NCBI RefSeq assembly: GCF_918814575.1
Contig: NZ_CAKKNS010000002.1
Coordinates: 124,001 to 188,000, forward strand
DNA from: Periweissella fabaria
GTDB taxonomy: Bacteria > Bacillota > Bacilli > Lactobacillales > Lactobacillaceae
Length of the DNA stretch: 64,000 nt
Reading direction: 5' to 3'
A program made the translations under genes and the position numbers. Below, piece after piece: positions 44,826-53,868 of the stretch (positions are counted from its first letter, which is position 1; each line of letters begins with the position of its first letter). The notes beneath the pieces are model-generated. The model was given only the letters and a program-made list of their open reading frames with translations. It was not told where the DNA came from and did not search any database.

Positions 44826-45992
44826 ATGAACGCAGCAACCAAGCGTGCAATTTTTATATTAGTGCTTAGTGAGTTCTTAGTCTGTTTAGGTGTAACCCTT
44901 GTAATTCCGGTTATGCCATTTTTAAAAAATGAATTACATTTTAGTGCCGCTGATATGGGTTTTATGACGGCATTATATGCATTCGCTCAATTTATATTTT
45001 CACCATTAGTCGGAATTTTATCTGACAAAATTGGTCGTAAACCATTATTGATTGTTGGTTTGCTGTTGTTTAGCTTCTCTGAAGCAATTTTTGCGTTAAC
45101 TAATCAATTATGGTTATTGGATGTTTCCCGGATAATTGGTGGGTTATCAGCTGCTGCTTATATCCCAACGGCCATGGCGATGGCTGCTGATATTACAACC
45201 AATAGTCAACGGGCTAAAGTTATTGGCTGGATTTCGGCATCATTTAGTGGTGGGCTAATTTTGGGCCCCGGAATTGGGGGCGCATTAGCCAGCATTAGTT
45301 ATAAAATGCCTTTTTGGTTTGCAAGTGGCCTTGGTTTAGTGGCATTATTAGTATTAGTAAGTCTACTACCAAGTGAGCAACAATTTGAACACCATATTGT
45401 GAAAAACAATCAGGCAACAGATGATGCTAATTGGCGGGATGTATTGACTAAGCCCGTTGTATTATTATTTACGCTGATTTTGATTTCAGCTTTTGGGTTA
45501 GCTGGGTTTGAAGGGGTTTACTCGATTTTTGTTAATGAAGTATTTAATTTTGACATGAACGATTTAACTGTCGTGTTAATTATCAACGGGATTATTTCAT
45601 TGATTTTACAAGTGGTCTTCTTTGAACGACTTGTCTTATGGTTTTCAGAAATTAAGTTAATTAGATATTGCTTTGTTTTAAGCGCCGCAGGGGTTGCGTG
45701 GATATTAGTAACGCACAGTAAATTGTCAGTGGTTATTGCAACCTTAATCGTTTTTTCAGCAATGGACATTATTCGGCCAGCAATTACAACTTATTTAACA
45801 AAATTCGGTGAAAGTAAGCAAGGGTTAATGAATGGTTTGAATATGTCGTTGACAAGCATTGGAAATGTTGCCGGCCCAATCATGGCTGGGATATTATTAG
45901 ATATTAATTATCACTATCCATATGGAATTGTCCTCGGGTTTATGTGTTTATCAATCGTTATGACATTCTTTATTAGCAGTTTAAAAAAATAA
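44826..45992 (+). CDS. MFS drug efflux transporter, NorA/Bmr-like
   Basis: 388-residue permease with twelve hydrophobic helices. The drug:H+ antiporter-1 signs are visible: motif A region GILSDKIGRKP at residues 60-70, FSGGLILGPGIGGALA motif C at about 141-156. Similar proteins export quinolones or dyes with protons; the natural substrate is not known. AAGGTGG lies before the ATG and a good promoter upstream. Single gene flanked by terminators. Confidence 0.92.
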   Translation: MNAATKRAIFILVLSEFLVCLGVTLVIPVMPFLKNELHFSAADMGFMTALYAFAQFIFSPLVGILSDKIGRKPLLIVGLLLFSFSEAIFALTNQLWLLDVSRIIGGLSAAAYIPTAMAMAADITTNSQRAKVIGWISASFSGGLILGPGIGGALASISYKMPFWFASGLGLVALLVLVSLLPSEQQFEHHIVKNNQATDDANWRDVLTKPVVLLFTLILISAFGLAGFEGVYSIFVNEVFNFDMNDLTVVLIINGIISLILQVVFFERLVLWFSEIKLIRYCFVLSAAGVAWILVTHSKLSVVIATLIVFSAMDIIRPAITTYLTKFGESKQGLMNGLNMSLTSIGNVAGPIMAGILLDINYHYPYGIVLGFMCLSIVMTFFISSLKK

Positions 45993-45998
45993 GTTAGT

Positions 45999-46036
45999 AA
46001 AACAGCTTGGAAATTTATTTTCCAAGCTGTTTTTGT
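45999..46036 (+). terminator. Terminator after the MFS gene
   Basis: AAACAGCTTGGAAA / TTTCCAAGCTGTTT stem, T-run; nearly identical core to the one at 58359. Confidence 0.93.
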
Positions 46037-46137
46037 ATTAGGAGAATTCACCTAATTTTTATTAGACGAAAATAACCATATATTAGTGAATTTTAGCCAC
46101 TTGTACCTTTTGAGCACGAACATATTCGCTTTTTATG

Positions 46138-46143
46138 TATACT
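46138..46143 (+). promoter_or_regulatory. -10 element of the ABC-LytTR operon
   Basis: TATACT at 46138-46143, 35 bases before the ABC ATPase; no -35 of quality, as expected for an activator-dependent promoter. Confidence 0.4.
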
Positions 46144-46172
46144 AAAGGCATACATAAAAGGAGAATATAATC

Positions 46173-47063
46173 ATGAAAGAACTAGTGGTACGGCATTTGG
46201 TCAAGCGTTACCAACAAAAAATTGCCGTTAATGATTTATCGTTAAAGATTAAAGGTGGGCAGTTTGTCGCTTTTTTAGGTCCTAATGGTGCAGGAAAATC
46301 AACAACAATTAATATGCTTACGGGGATGTTGCAACCAACAAGTGGTGAAATAACCATTGATGAATTACCCCCAACAAGCCAAAAATATCGGCAAAAATTA
46401 GGCGTCGTGTTTCAAAATAGTGTTTTAGATGATGATCTTAGCGTTCAGGCGAATTTAAAAATACGTGCGGGGATGTATCACCATGTTGCCTCAGGATGGC
46501 TCGATGAACTAATTACAGCTTTTCAACTACAAGAAATTTTAAAGCAAAAATATGGTAGTTTATCTGGTGGTCAGCGCCGTCGAGTTGATATTGCACGAGC
46601 ACTGATCAATAAACCAGAAGTTTTATTTTTAGATGAACCATCGACAGGCTTAGATATCCAGACCCGGCAACTAATTTGGCATGTTTTGGATGCTTTGCGG
46701 GTTCAAAATGCGATGACGGTTCTGCTGACAACCCATTATTTGGAAGAAGCCCAAACGGCTGACATGGTCTATGTGATTGATCATGGAGAGCTACTAGTTG
46801 CTGATACCGTTACTAATCTTGAAAAAGGCATCTTAGGTGGCCGCTTAACTTTATTTACAAAGGAAACTGCTACTTTGAAGCAATCTTTAAGTAATAAAAC
46901 GATAGAAGTTACAAATGATGGTGTAGTGGTACAAAATATTGAAAGCCACGAAGTAATCGCACTATTAAATGCAAATCAAGCAATAATCGATGATTTTGAA
47001 TATCAAAGGGTAAACTTAAATGACATTTTTATTCAATTAACTGGTGAAGGGGTACGCAAATGA
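46173..47063 (+). CDS. ABC transporter ATP-binding protein
   Basis: 296-residue ATPase of the ABC-2/DrrA-like class that exports drugs, lipids or peptides. Walker A GPNGAGKST near residue 38, signature LSGGQRRRVD, Walker B VLFLDEPSTGLD, H-loop TTHYLEEAQ. C-terminal extension (about 220-296) is typical of the DrrA type. Overlaps the permease start by four bases. AAAGGAG upstream of the ATG. Part of a four-gene unit with a LytTR regulator. Confidence 0.94.
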   Translation: MKELVVRHLVKRYQQKIAVNDLSLKIKGGQFVAFLGPNGAGKSTTINMLTGMLQPTSGEITIDELPPTSQKYRQKLGVVFQNSVLDDDLSVQANLKIRAGMYHHVASGWLDELITAFQLQEILKQKYGSLSGGQRRRVDIARALINKPEVLFLDEPSTGLDIQTRQLIWHVLDALRVQNAMTVLLTTHYLEEAQTADMVYVIDHGELLVADTVTNLEKGILGGRLTLFTKETATLKQSLSNKTIEVTNDGVVVQNIESHEVIALLNANQAIIDDFEYQRVNLNDIFIQLTGEGVRK

Positions 47064-47908
47064 TTTGGATGGTACGGCGGAATTTACAACTATATTTTAG
47101 TAAAACTAGCAATGTTTTGTTATCACTCTTAGGGGCGATTATTTCAATTGTGCTATATCTGGGTTTTCTAAAGGAAAATTTAAGTAGCGATTGGGCCACT
47201 TTACCGAATGCAACGACAATTCTTGATTGGTGGCTAATTGGTGGTACACTGGCAATTACCGCATTAACCACAACCTTGAATAGCTTAAGTGTTTTTGTAC
47301 GTGATCGTGAGCAAAAAACATTTCGTGATTTAGCGCTGACTGATGTTAGCCCATTTAATTTAGTGCTAGGCTATTTAGGAGCAACCTTAATCATCGGTAT
47401 CGTTATGCAAGCGGTGATGTTTACGCTATTGGTAATTTACTTTGGGGTTACTGATGGACTAGCCATGCAATGGGACCAACTAATCAATGTCATTGGGGTT
47501 ATTGTATTGTCGAGTTTTGTTTGGACGTCGTTTAATCTATTAGTGACTAGTTTTATTAAACGCATTGATAATTTTGGTAAGGTTGGCACAATTTTAGCTA
47601 CGGCAGCCGGCTTTTTTGTTGGTGTATATGTGCCATTTGGGATTTTATCAAAAACGGCCAATCATATTATTCAATTAACACCAGCCCCATACAATTCGGC
47701 ACTTTTTCGACAAGTGTTACTAAAACAGCCAATATTAGCTGCGCATTTACCAAATACTACTGTCATGGAATTAAAACGTAAGTTGGGAATTGATATTGTT
47801 TGGCATACTACTGCAACCACAGAATTGGGAAATGGCCTCATTTTAGTAGCATTTACAGTAATCTTTGTATTTTGTGTTATGATATTTGCACGTAAACATT
47901 TAAATTAA
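47060..47908 (+). CDS. ABC-2 type permease
   Basis: 282-residue membrane protein with six hydrophobic helices (about 22-40, 57-75, 105-125, 140-160, 175-195, 258-278) and an extended loop between the last two; ABC-2 family pattern with the substrate-facing FNLVLGYLGATLI block. Pairs with the ATPase just upstream by an ATGA overlap. Substrate is unknown; self-resistance or a bacteriocin/drug is likely given its regulator. Confidence 0.92.
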   Translation: MIWMVRRNLQLYFSKTSNVLLSLLGAIISIVLYLGFLKENLSSDWATLPNATTILDWWLIGGTLAITALTTTLNSLSVFVRDREQKTFRDLALTDVSPFNLVLGYLGATLIIGIVMQAVMFTLLVIYFGVTDGLAMQWDQLINVIGVIVLSSFVWTSFNLLVTSFIKRIDNFGKVGTILATAAGFFVGVYVPFGILSKTANHIIQLTPAPYNSALFRQVLLKQPILAAHLPNTTVMELKRKLGIDIVWHTTATTELGNGLILVAFTVIFVFCVMIFARKHLN

Positions 47909-47938
47909 CACGATAAAATGGAAGGATAAGATTACTAA

Positions 47939-48391
47939 ATGAAAGTAAACTTTACGTCCAATGAAGAATTGGCGCCTGATGACATTGAAGTTGTCGTCTC
48001 AGCGGCTATTATGAATGGTGAAGTTCTAAGTTTGATGCAACAAATTCAAAATTTAACGCCACCTAGTACAACTTTACCGATAACACTTGAAGATCGGGTT
48101 GTTTTATTACCAATCAGTGACATAATTTCAATTGAAGTCTTTGGGACTGAAATTTCAGTTCAAACAGTGGGAAAAAGCTATACAACAAAAGGGCAATTGA
48201 AGAAATTTCATGCCCGATTACCACAAAAGACATTCATTCAAATTAGTAAGAGCGCTTTGATAAATATTGAGCACCTTGAATATTTGGAAGCAGGTTTCTC
48301 AGGTAATATGACGGCTTTTTTAACAAATAATAATCGCGCCAGTGTTAGTCGCAAATATCTACCAGATTTAAAGCAAACATTAGGTTTATAG
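47939..48391 (+). CDS. LytTR DNA-binding regulator without receiver
   Basis: 150-residue protein, LytTR domain at about residues 55-150 (EDRVVLLPISDIISIEVFG, IQISKSALINIEHLEYLE, SRKYLPDLKQTL) after a short N-terminal region. It lacks a receiver, as in the streptococcal LytTR regulatory systems in which a membrane protein restrains the regulator. The following DUF3021 gene likely does this job here. Placed between an ABC transporter and that gene; it probably controls the whole operon. Confidence 0.9.
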   Translation: MKVNFTSNEELAPDDIEVVVSAAIMNGEVLSLMQQIQNLTPPSTTLPITLEDRVVLLPISDIISIEVFGTEISVQTVGKSYTTKGQLKKFHARLPQKTFIQISKSALINIEHLEYLEAGFSGNMTAFLTNNNRASVSRKYLPDLKQTLGL

Positions 48392-48401
48392 GAGTTACAG
48401 G

Positions 48402-48812
48402 ATGGATATACGAAAATATATACGCCATGGTTTATTAGGTATGGTAATAAGTGCGGCGTTCACAATGATGGCGGCCTTAATTGAGTGGCATCCGTTAGTA
48501 ATAACACCTGAACAAATTGTTGGGACTTTTGTTCTAGGGATTGTTGTTGGTGAAATTTCATTGATTTTAGAATTAGAAATTGGGTCATTTACAATCCGAT
48601 TATTGCTACATATGTTATTAACATTAGGACTAGTATTAGTGTTTGATTGGTATTTCAAATCACTTACTTTTATCATGGCGCATCCCATCGAATTTGTCAT
48701 TGAATTTTTAATCATCTATTTAATTGTTTGGCAAACCGTTCGGCTCTCAACTAAAAATGACGTTGATATGATTAATGAAAAATTAGCGCGTAAGCGGCAA
48801 ATAAAAAAATGA
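48402..48812 (+). CDS. DUF3021 membrane protein
   Basis: 136-residue membrane protein with four helices (about 8-27, 35-56, 66-85, 95-115) and a basic C-terminal tail. The DUF3021 pattern is visible by helix layout and by position directly after a LytTR gene, a pairing common in lactic acid bacteria. It is thought to bind or inhibit the LytTR protein. GGAG lies before the ATG, and a terminator closes the operon. Confidence 0.85.
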   Translation: MDIRKYIRHGLLGMVISAAFTMMAALIEWHPLVITPEQIVGTFVLGIVVGEISLILELEIGSFTIRLLLHMLLTLGLVLVFDWYFKSLTFIMAHPIEFVIEFLIIYLIVWQTVRLSTKNDVDMINEKLARKRQIKK

Positions 48813-48820
48813 AGTTTAGG

Positions 48821-48852
48821 TCGATCAGAATGATTTTCTGGTCGATTTTTTC
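48821..48852 (+). terminator. Terminator of the ABC-LytTR operon
   Basis: TCGATCAGAA / TTCTGGTCGA stem with a T-rich tail. Confidence 0.85.
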
Positions 48853-49134
48853 ATGTTAAGTAATTGATATAACTACACGTTTGTAAAGTGTGAGCTTAAG
48901 ATTTACAAGTAATTAAAGTAAGCTATGGTATAATACTTGGATGTAGATAAATTAGAAGTTTAACAATCAAAATGAGAAGATATAGGTTTAAAGCTTAGTA
49001 AATATAAATACCCTTGTCTTTTGATGCTGTATATTCTATGGTATTATCTATAATAAGGTTGAGTTACTATATTGTAATTAAAAAAGTAAACGTGACGTAA
49101 AAATGCTTTACAAAAAATGGGAGGCAAAGTTCAG
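48853..49134. other. Intergenic region before the EPS genes
   Basis: About 280 bases, AT-rich. It holds an extended -10 promoter TATGGTATAAT (TATAAT 48929-48934) and a second TATGGTATTAT (TATTAT 49042-49047, with TTGATG 15 bases before). No reading frame or hairpin of note. Confidence 0.5.
48924..48934 (+). promoter_or_regulatory. Extended -10 promoter of the EPS operon
   Basis: TATGGTATAAT, consensus TRTGN-TATAAT; -35 not clear. Leader of about 200 bases to the first gene. Confidence 0.6.
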
Positions 49135-49734
49135 ATGTATAGTGGCTTTGGCAAACGCATAATAGATATTATTTTAGCAGCAATTATTTTGGTCATTACA
49201 TCACCAATGATATTGATTGTTGCAATTGCAATTAAACTTAGCTCAAAGGGACCGGTTATCTTTAGACAGTACCGTATGGGCCAGAATCATCGTCCGTTTA
49301 AATTATATAAATTTAGATCGATGCGTATCGATACACCCGAAATCGCATCAAATGATTTAAATGGTGAAGACTATCATACTGCAGTTGGGAAATTCATTCG
49401 TAAATTTTCAATTGATGAACTACCACAGCTGTTTAATGTCTTAAAAGGGGATATGAGTATTATTGGACCTCGACCAGTGATTCTCAAAGAGACAGAATTA
49501 ATTGAGTTGCGGCATCAAAATGGTGCTGAAAATGTACGCCCAGGAATTACGGGATTAGCACAAGTTAATGGTCGTGATGTTTTATCAGATGAACCAAAAG
49601 CACGATATGATGCACAGTATGCTAAGACTGTGTCATTGAAAAATGATAGTAAAATTTTTATGCAAACAATTTTGTACGTCATTAAGCGCAATGGAGTTGT
49701 TGAAGAACAAATTGATGATGAATCTAAAGAATAA
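49135..49734 (+). CDS. Undecaprenyl-phosphate sugar-1-phosphate transferase (priming), copy 1
   Basis: 199-residue membrane-bound priming enzyme of the bacterial sugar-transferase family that loads the first sugar phosphate on undecaprenyl phosphate. Pattern: FGKRIIDIILAA at the N-terminus with one helix (13-35), FRQYRMG, KFRSMR, RKFSIDELPQLFNVLKGDMSIIGPRPV. Start 49135 has GGAGG 10 bases upstream; 49117 would include the site in the coding part. Sequence 60-65 percent like the second copy at 62373. It starts the EPS operon. No C-terminal loss. Confidence 0.93.
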   Translation: MYSGFGKRIIDIILAAIILVITSPMILIVAIAIKLSSKGPVIFRQYRMGQNHRPFKLYKFRSMRIDTPEIASNDLNGEDYHTAVGKFIRKFSIDELPQLFNVLKGDMSIIGPRPVILKETELIELRHQNGAENVRPGITGLAQVNGRDVLSDEPKARYDAQYAKTVSLKNDSKIFMQTILYVIKRNGVVEEQIDDESKE

Positions 49735-49797
49735 AATAATCTAATTTATTCTTAGACAAAATTCAATCAAATTTCAAATAGTATTGGATGTTTTATA

Positions 49798-50946
49798 ATG
49801 AAAAAAGTTTTAATTGTTGCTGCTAAAGCGAATATGATTCGGCAGTTCAATCAACATAATATTTTAATATTAAAAAAGCTAGGTTTTGAAGTTCATGTGG
49901 GAACCAATTTTAAAGAATTTGGATCAATGGATAATAAGGAAAATGAAAAATTGATTCAATGGCTCGAAGAGCATGATGTTGTCAGTCATCAAATTGATTT
50001 CGGTCGTAAATTAGGTTCTTTTAAAGCTAATTTTGTGGTAATTAAGCAATTAAGAGTAATTATGCGTAATAAAGATGAATGGGCATTTATGCATGCACAT
50101 TCTCCAATTGGGAGTGTTTTAGGTCGGCTTGCAGCTAAATCGCAAGGAATTAAAACAATTTACACTTCTCATGGGTTTCACTTTTTTAAAGGTGGACCAG
50201 TAAAAAATTGGCTAGTATTCCCTATTGAATGGATCTTGGGTTTTATTACTGATCAGTTAATTGTTATTAATTCTAATGATTTAAAAATAACTAACTATCT
50301 GCCTATTGAAAATGTAGAGTATATACCAAGTGTTGGAGTTGATGTAAAAAAAATGATGGACGTTACCCCAGAAAAACGGGCTGCTCTCCGCGAAAGTATA
50401 AGAGCTGAATTGGAAATTGGTAATGACGATTTTCTTTTGTTAAATGTGGGTGAATTAAGTAATTTAAAGAATCAACGTGTCGTTATTGAAGCTATGGGCA
50501 ATATTAATAATCCTAATTTAAAATTTATCATAGCGGGTGTCGGCCCTAATCATGATGAATACTTAGCTTTAGCCAAAAAGCTAAATCTTGAAAAGCAAGT
50601 TAAACTTTTAGGTTATCGAAATGATATTCAAGCATTGCATTTTGCATCTGATTTATTCGTCTTTCCATCTCGACGGGAAGGATTTGGTCTCGGTGGTTTT
50701 GAAGCAATGGTTGATGGATTGCAAGTCATCGGTACCAAAAATACGGGGATGAAGGATTTTATTATTGGTCCAGCATATGGTGTCTTACTTGATACCAGTA
50801 AAATAGATGAAGTTACAACGGCAATTGAAATGTTTATGGCTGAAAAACATGAACCAGGTTTAGGGATGGATAAAGAATTTATTGCCACTTTTGATAGTTC
50901 AAATGTGAACCGTATTATGGAGTCCGTCTATCGTAAATTTAAGTAA
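49798..50946 (+). CDS. Family 4 glycosyltransferase
   Basis: 382-residue GT-B glycosyltransferase that probably adds the second sugar to the lipid-linked repeat. N-terminal domain from VLIVAAKANMIRQFNQ; C-terminal domain has the GT4 E-x7-E region in RREGFGLGGFEAMVDGL near residue 290, with VGELSNLKNQ before it. Donor not known. Its ATG is weakly supported (GGATG upstream). Cytosolic, membrane-associated. Confidence 0.92.
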   Translation: MKKVLIVAAKANMIRQFNQHNILILKKLGFEVHVGTNFKEFGSMDNKENEKLIQWLEEHDVVSHQIDFGRKLGSFKANFVVIKQLRVIMRNKDEWAFMHAHSPIGSVLGRLAAKSQGIKTIYTSHGFHFFKGGPVKNWLVFPIEWILGFITDQLIVINSNDLKITNYLPIENVEYIPSVGVDVKKMMDVTPEKRAALRESIRAELEIGNDDFLLLNVGELSNLKNQRVVIEAMGNINNPNLKFIIAGVGPNHDEYLALAKKLNLEKQVKLLGYRNDIQALHFASDLFVFPSRREGFGLGGFEAMVDGLQVIGTKNTGMKDFIIGPAYGVLLDTSKIDEVTTAIEMFMAEKHEPGLGMDKEFIATFDSSNVNRIMESVYRKFK

Positions 50947-50958
50947 GTGGAGTTAAAA

Positions 50959-51720
50959 ATGATACCAAAAATTATTCATTATGCATGGTTTGGTGGTGAA
51001 AAACCGGAAAAAGTCCAAAAATGTATTGCTAGTTGGCATCGCTTAATGCCTGATTGGGAATTTATGGAATGGAATGAAAAAAATTGGGATGTCAGTAAAT
51101 ATGCCTTTTCTCAAGAGATGTATACTGAAAAAAATTGGGGCTTTTTAAGTGATACGCTTCGATTTGATGTTGTTTATCAACATGGTGGCTTCTATTTTGA
51201 CACGGATATGTTGATGACAAAACCAATTACCGATGATTTTCGCGATGCCCAAAATATGTTTTGCTTCATGTTTGATAATGCGTTACATACAGGTTTGTTT
51301 GGTGCCGAACAAAATTCACCTGTATTGGCAGAGATTCTCAAAATGTATCGTGAAGAAAAATATGAAAATGTGTCTTCATTAATTCGGGTAACTACTAATA
51401 ATCCTATTATCACTAGAATGATGATGATTTTATATCCAGAATTTAAACTTAATAACACTAAGCAAATTTTGGGAAAGATGCATAATGAAGTTGTTATTTG
51501 GCCTAAAGAGTATTTCGTGTATCCATCATTTAATCGAAAAATTAGTTATACGGAGCATCTGTTTACCAATTCTTGGAGTACTACTAACCTTGGTGCTTGG
51601 GGGATGCTTAAAGCAATGTCAAAACTTGCGTTAGGGAAAACTTTTTATGGAAAAATCAGTGCTTACCGAGGGAAAGTTAAACCACATAAAGGTGGAGTAA
51701 TCATCGAGAAAATGAAATAA
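50959..51720 (+). CDS. GT32-like glycosyltransferase
   Basis: 253-residue capsular-type GT with DXD (FDTD in HGGFYFDTD) near residue 82, and the family start MIPKIIHYAWFGG. Such proteins are common in capsule/EPS loci. ATG 50959 follows GTGGAG by six bases; GTG 50947 would put that site inside. Donor sugar unknown. Ends with a basic tail. Confidence 0.92.
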   Translation: MIPKIIHYAWFGGEKPEKVQKCIASWHRLMPDWEFMEWNEKNWDVSKYAFSQEMYTEKNWGFLSDTLRFDVVYQHGGFYFDTDMLMTKPITDDFRDAQNMFCFMFDNALHTGLFGAEQNSPVLAEILKMYREEKYENVSSLIRVTTNNPIITRMMMILYPEFKLNNTKQILGKMHNEVVIWPKEYFVYPSFNRKISYTEHLFTNSWSTTNLGAWGMLKAMSKLALGKTFYGKISAYRGKVKPHKGGVIIEKMK

Positions 51721-51740
51721 AGAGAAGTAGGGAAATTATT

Positions 51741-52724
51741 ATGCCTGATGTGTCAGTGATTATACCAATTTATAATGGTATTAAATTTATTGATCAATTG
51801 ATTGATAGTTTAAAGCAACAAACTTATAAAAATGTTGAGTTTATTATCGTTGATGATGGGTCAACTGATGGGACAACTGCATGTTTAAAGCAATTAGACA
51901 TTGATTCTCGTTTTAAAATATTGCATAAAAAGAATGGTGGCGTATCAGCAGCCCGTAATTTTGCTATTGAGCATAGTAATGGGACATATATTATGTTTAT
52001 TGATGCTGATGATATACCATTGCCAACGATGGTTGCTGCCTACTATGAAAAGATCCGCACATCAAATAATGATTTTGAATTTTTTGAGAGTCAGAAAGTT
52101 GATTTTGAAGGTACTAATCTTGGACCAATTGGTGACTACCATGATATTCAGCTAAATCGTAGTATTAATCAAAGTGAAATGTTTGAGTATATTGGTCAGC
52201 AATTTGTATTTGGATATCCATTCTTGTCAATTTCAAAAGCAGAGCTTTGGTCAACAGATGCTTTTGATCCGACAATAAAATATCAAGAAGATACTTTAGC
52301 ATTAGCTAAGATTTTGGCTGAGAATGCTGATTTTACGGCAGGCTTTAATAAAGAAGTACACTACTTGTATTTACAAAATCCTGATAGTGCATTACATCAA
52401 ATGCCCATTTCTGGATATATTGATATTTTAAAGGTTTCAAATTTAATTATTAATTATGCTAAACAAGCGCATATTGCAGCTGAAAGTTTAAAAATTTTAA
52501 ATGGCCTTAAAATAAGTGGCTTAGTTTCAATATTGGCAGTTGCCGCTTTGACAAATGATAAGGCAACTTTTAAAGAGTATCGACCAATTTATTTACCAGA
52601 ATATCGGAATACTATTTTTCCAGAACCAAAAGTTAAACTACGAAAAGCAATTCAGTATTATGCCGTGTTGTTTAATATCAAAGCAGTTTTAGTGTCGGCA
52701 TATAAAAATATTTATAAAGTATAG
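51741..52724 (+). CDS. Family 2 glycosyltransferase
   Basis: 327-residue GT-A enzyme: VSVIIPIYNG at the N-terminus, VDDGSTDGT, KNGGVSAARN, and DXD as FIDADD. C-terminal region has a predicted amphipathic stretch. Adds a sugar in the EPS repeat; donor not predictable. AGAAGTAGGG lies before its ATG. Part of the EPS operon. Confidence 0.93.
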   Translation: MPDVSVIIPIYNGIKFIDQLIDSLKQQTYKNVEFIIVDDGSTDGTTACLKQLDIDSRFKILHKKNGGVSAARNFAIEHSNGTYIMFIDADDIPLPTMVAAYYEKIRTSNNDFEFFESQKVDFEGTNLGPIGDYHDIQLNRSINQSEMFEYIGQQFVFGYPFLSISKAELWSTDAFDPTIKYQEDTLALAKILAENADFTAGFNKEVHYLYLQNPDSALHQMPISGYIDILKVSNLIINYAKQAHIAAESLKILNGLKISGLVSILAVAALTNDKATFKEYRPIYLPEYRNTIFPEPKVKLRKAIQYYAVLFNIKAVLVSAYKNIYKV

Positions 52725-52737
52725 GGATAGGTAGTTT

Positions 52738-53850
52738 ATGGTATATCTTTTATCAGTTATTAGCTCACTTCATTTAAGTTTCGTTAAAAATAAAAAACAA
52801 GTATTATTATCATTTTTACTAGTGCTTTATTTAGCTTTTTTAGCCGGAATTGTAACGTCACCGCATTCATTTGATACATATGCATATCAATTAACTTATT
52901 CATGGACCCCAGCTTCACATAGATATGAACCGGGATATATTTATTGGTCGTATGCCTTTTATAAACTAGGTATTCCATATGTGGTTTTTCGACTTACATA
53001 CTATATAAGTGCGATGTTAGTCATGTGGTGGGCAGTAAAACGTTTTGGTGGTAATTTATTAACGTACTTTAGTATTTTTGCGATTTATCCTTTTTTAGTC
53101 GAAATTACACAAGTTCGTAATTTCGGAATGATTGCGGTTGTTGCTTTAGCATTTTCGTTTATCAAAGAAACGTCTAAATGGCAATGGTTATTGGGCTTTG
53201 TAATTTTAATTATTGCATTTAATTTTCAAGCAGCGGGTCTTTTATATTTATTAGTACCATTCATTTTTATGTTGGATAGTAAATTACTTCAAAAAATAGT
53301 TGAACGTGGTTATTGGATTCTCTTAATATTAGCTACAGGTATTCATTACTTCATTCCGGTTACGATTGCTAATCGATTAGTTTTAGCAGCTTTTAATATT
53401 GTTGGTCGCAAGCAGTCAGATGCATTTGCGCACTTTGGAGCTGGAAGTTCTTTTTCAGTTGCAATTGGTTATTTTATTTTTTTAGGGATAATGATCTATG
53501 TTTGGAAATATTTCATTAATCGAACACCTGACTTGTTAACATATCGTCGCTACAAAATTCTGTATTCAGTATTAGTTATATCGGTGATTGATATCTTACT
53601 TATTACATCAGCGATTGATTTTGAACGCTATATCCGTGACGGTTTTACTTTATCATTAATTGCCTTTTCAATGTATGAACGCGATTATATCAATAATATT
53701 CGTATTAAACGTATTTTTTGGCTGCTTATGGGAATTTTGATAATTGTTGCTACAATTATTTATCGGTATTGGAACATTTCTCAAGACGGTCGTATGCAGT
53801 ATTTATTATATATTACACAATTTATGCCAAATATTAATTGGCCAGTCTAA
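52738..53850 (+). CDS. EpsG-family polysaccharide polymerase (Wzy-like)
   Basis: 370-residue membrane protein with about ten helices and the EpsG layout: N-terminal helix, FDTYAYQLTY extracellular loop, then long helix series. It should join repeat units outside the membrane (Wzy-type). Its sequence is poorly conserved as is usual; the assignment rests on EpsG-like motifs and operon position. GGGATAGG lies upstream. Confidence 0.8.
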   Translation: MVYLLSVISSLHLSFVKNKKQVLLSFLLVLYLAFLAGIVTSPHSFDTYAYQLTYSWTPASHRYEPGYIYWSYAFYKLGIPYVVFRLTYYISAMLVMWWAVKRFGGNLLTYFSIFAIYPFLVEITQVRNFGMIAVVALAFSFIKETSKWQWLLGFVILIIAFNFQAAGLLYLLVPFIFMLDSKLLQKIVERGYWILLILATGIHYFIPVTIANRLVLAAFNIVGRKQSDAFAHFGAGSSFSVAIGYFIFLGIMIYVWKYFINRTPDLLTYRRYKILYSVLVISVIDILLITSAIDFERYIRDGFTLSLIAFSMYERDYINNIRIKRIFWLLMGILIIVATIIYRYWNISQDGRMQYLLYITQFMPNINWPV

Positions 53851-53868
53851 ATAAGTGAGGCTCATTTT

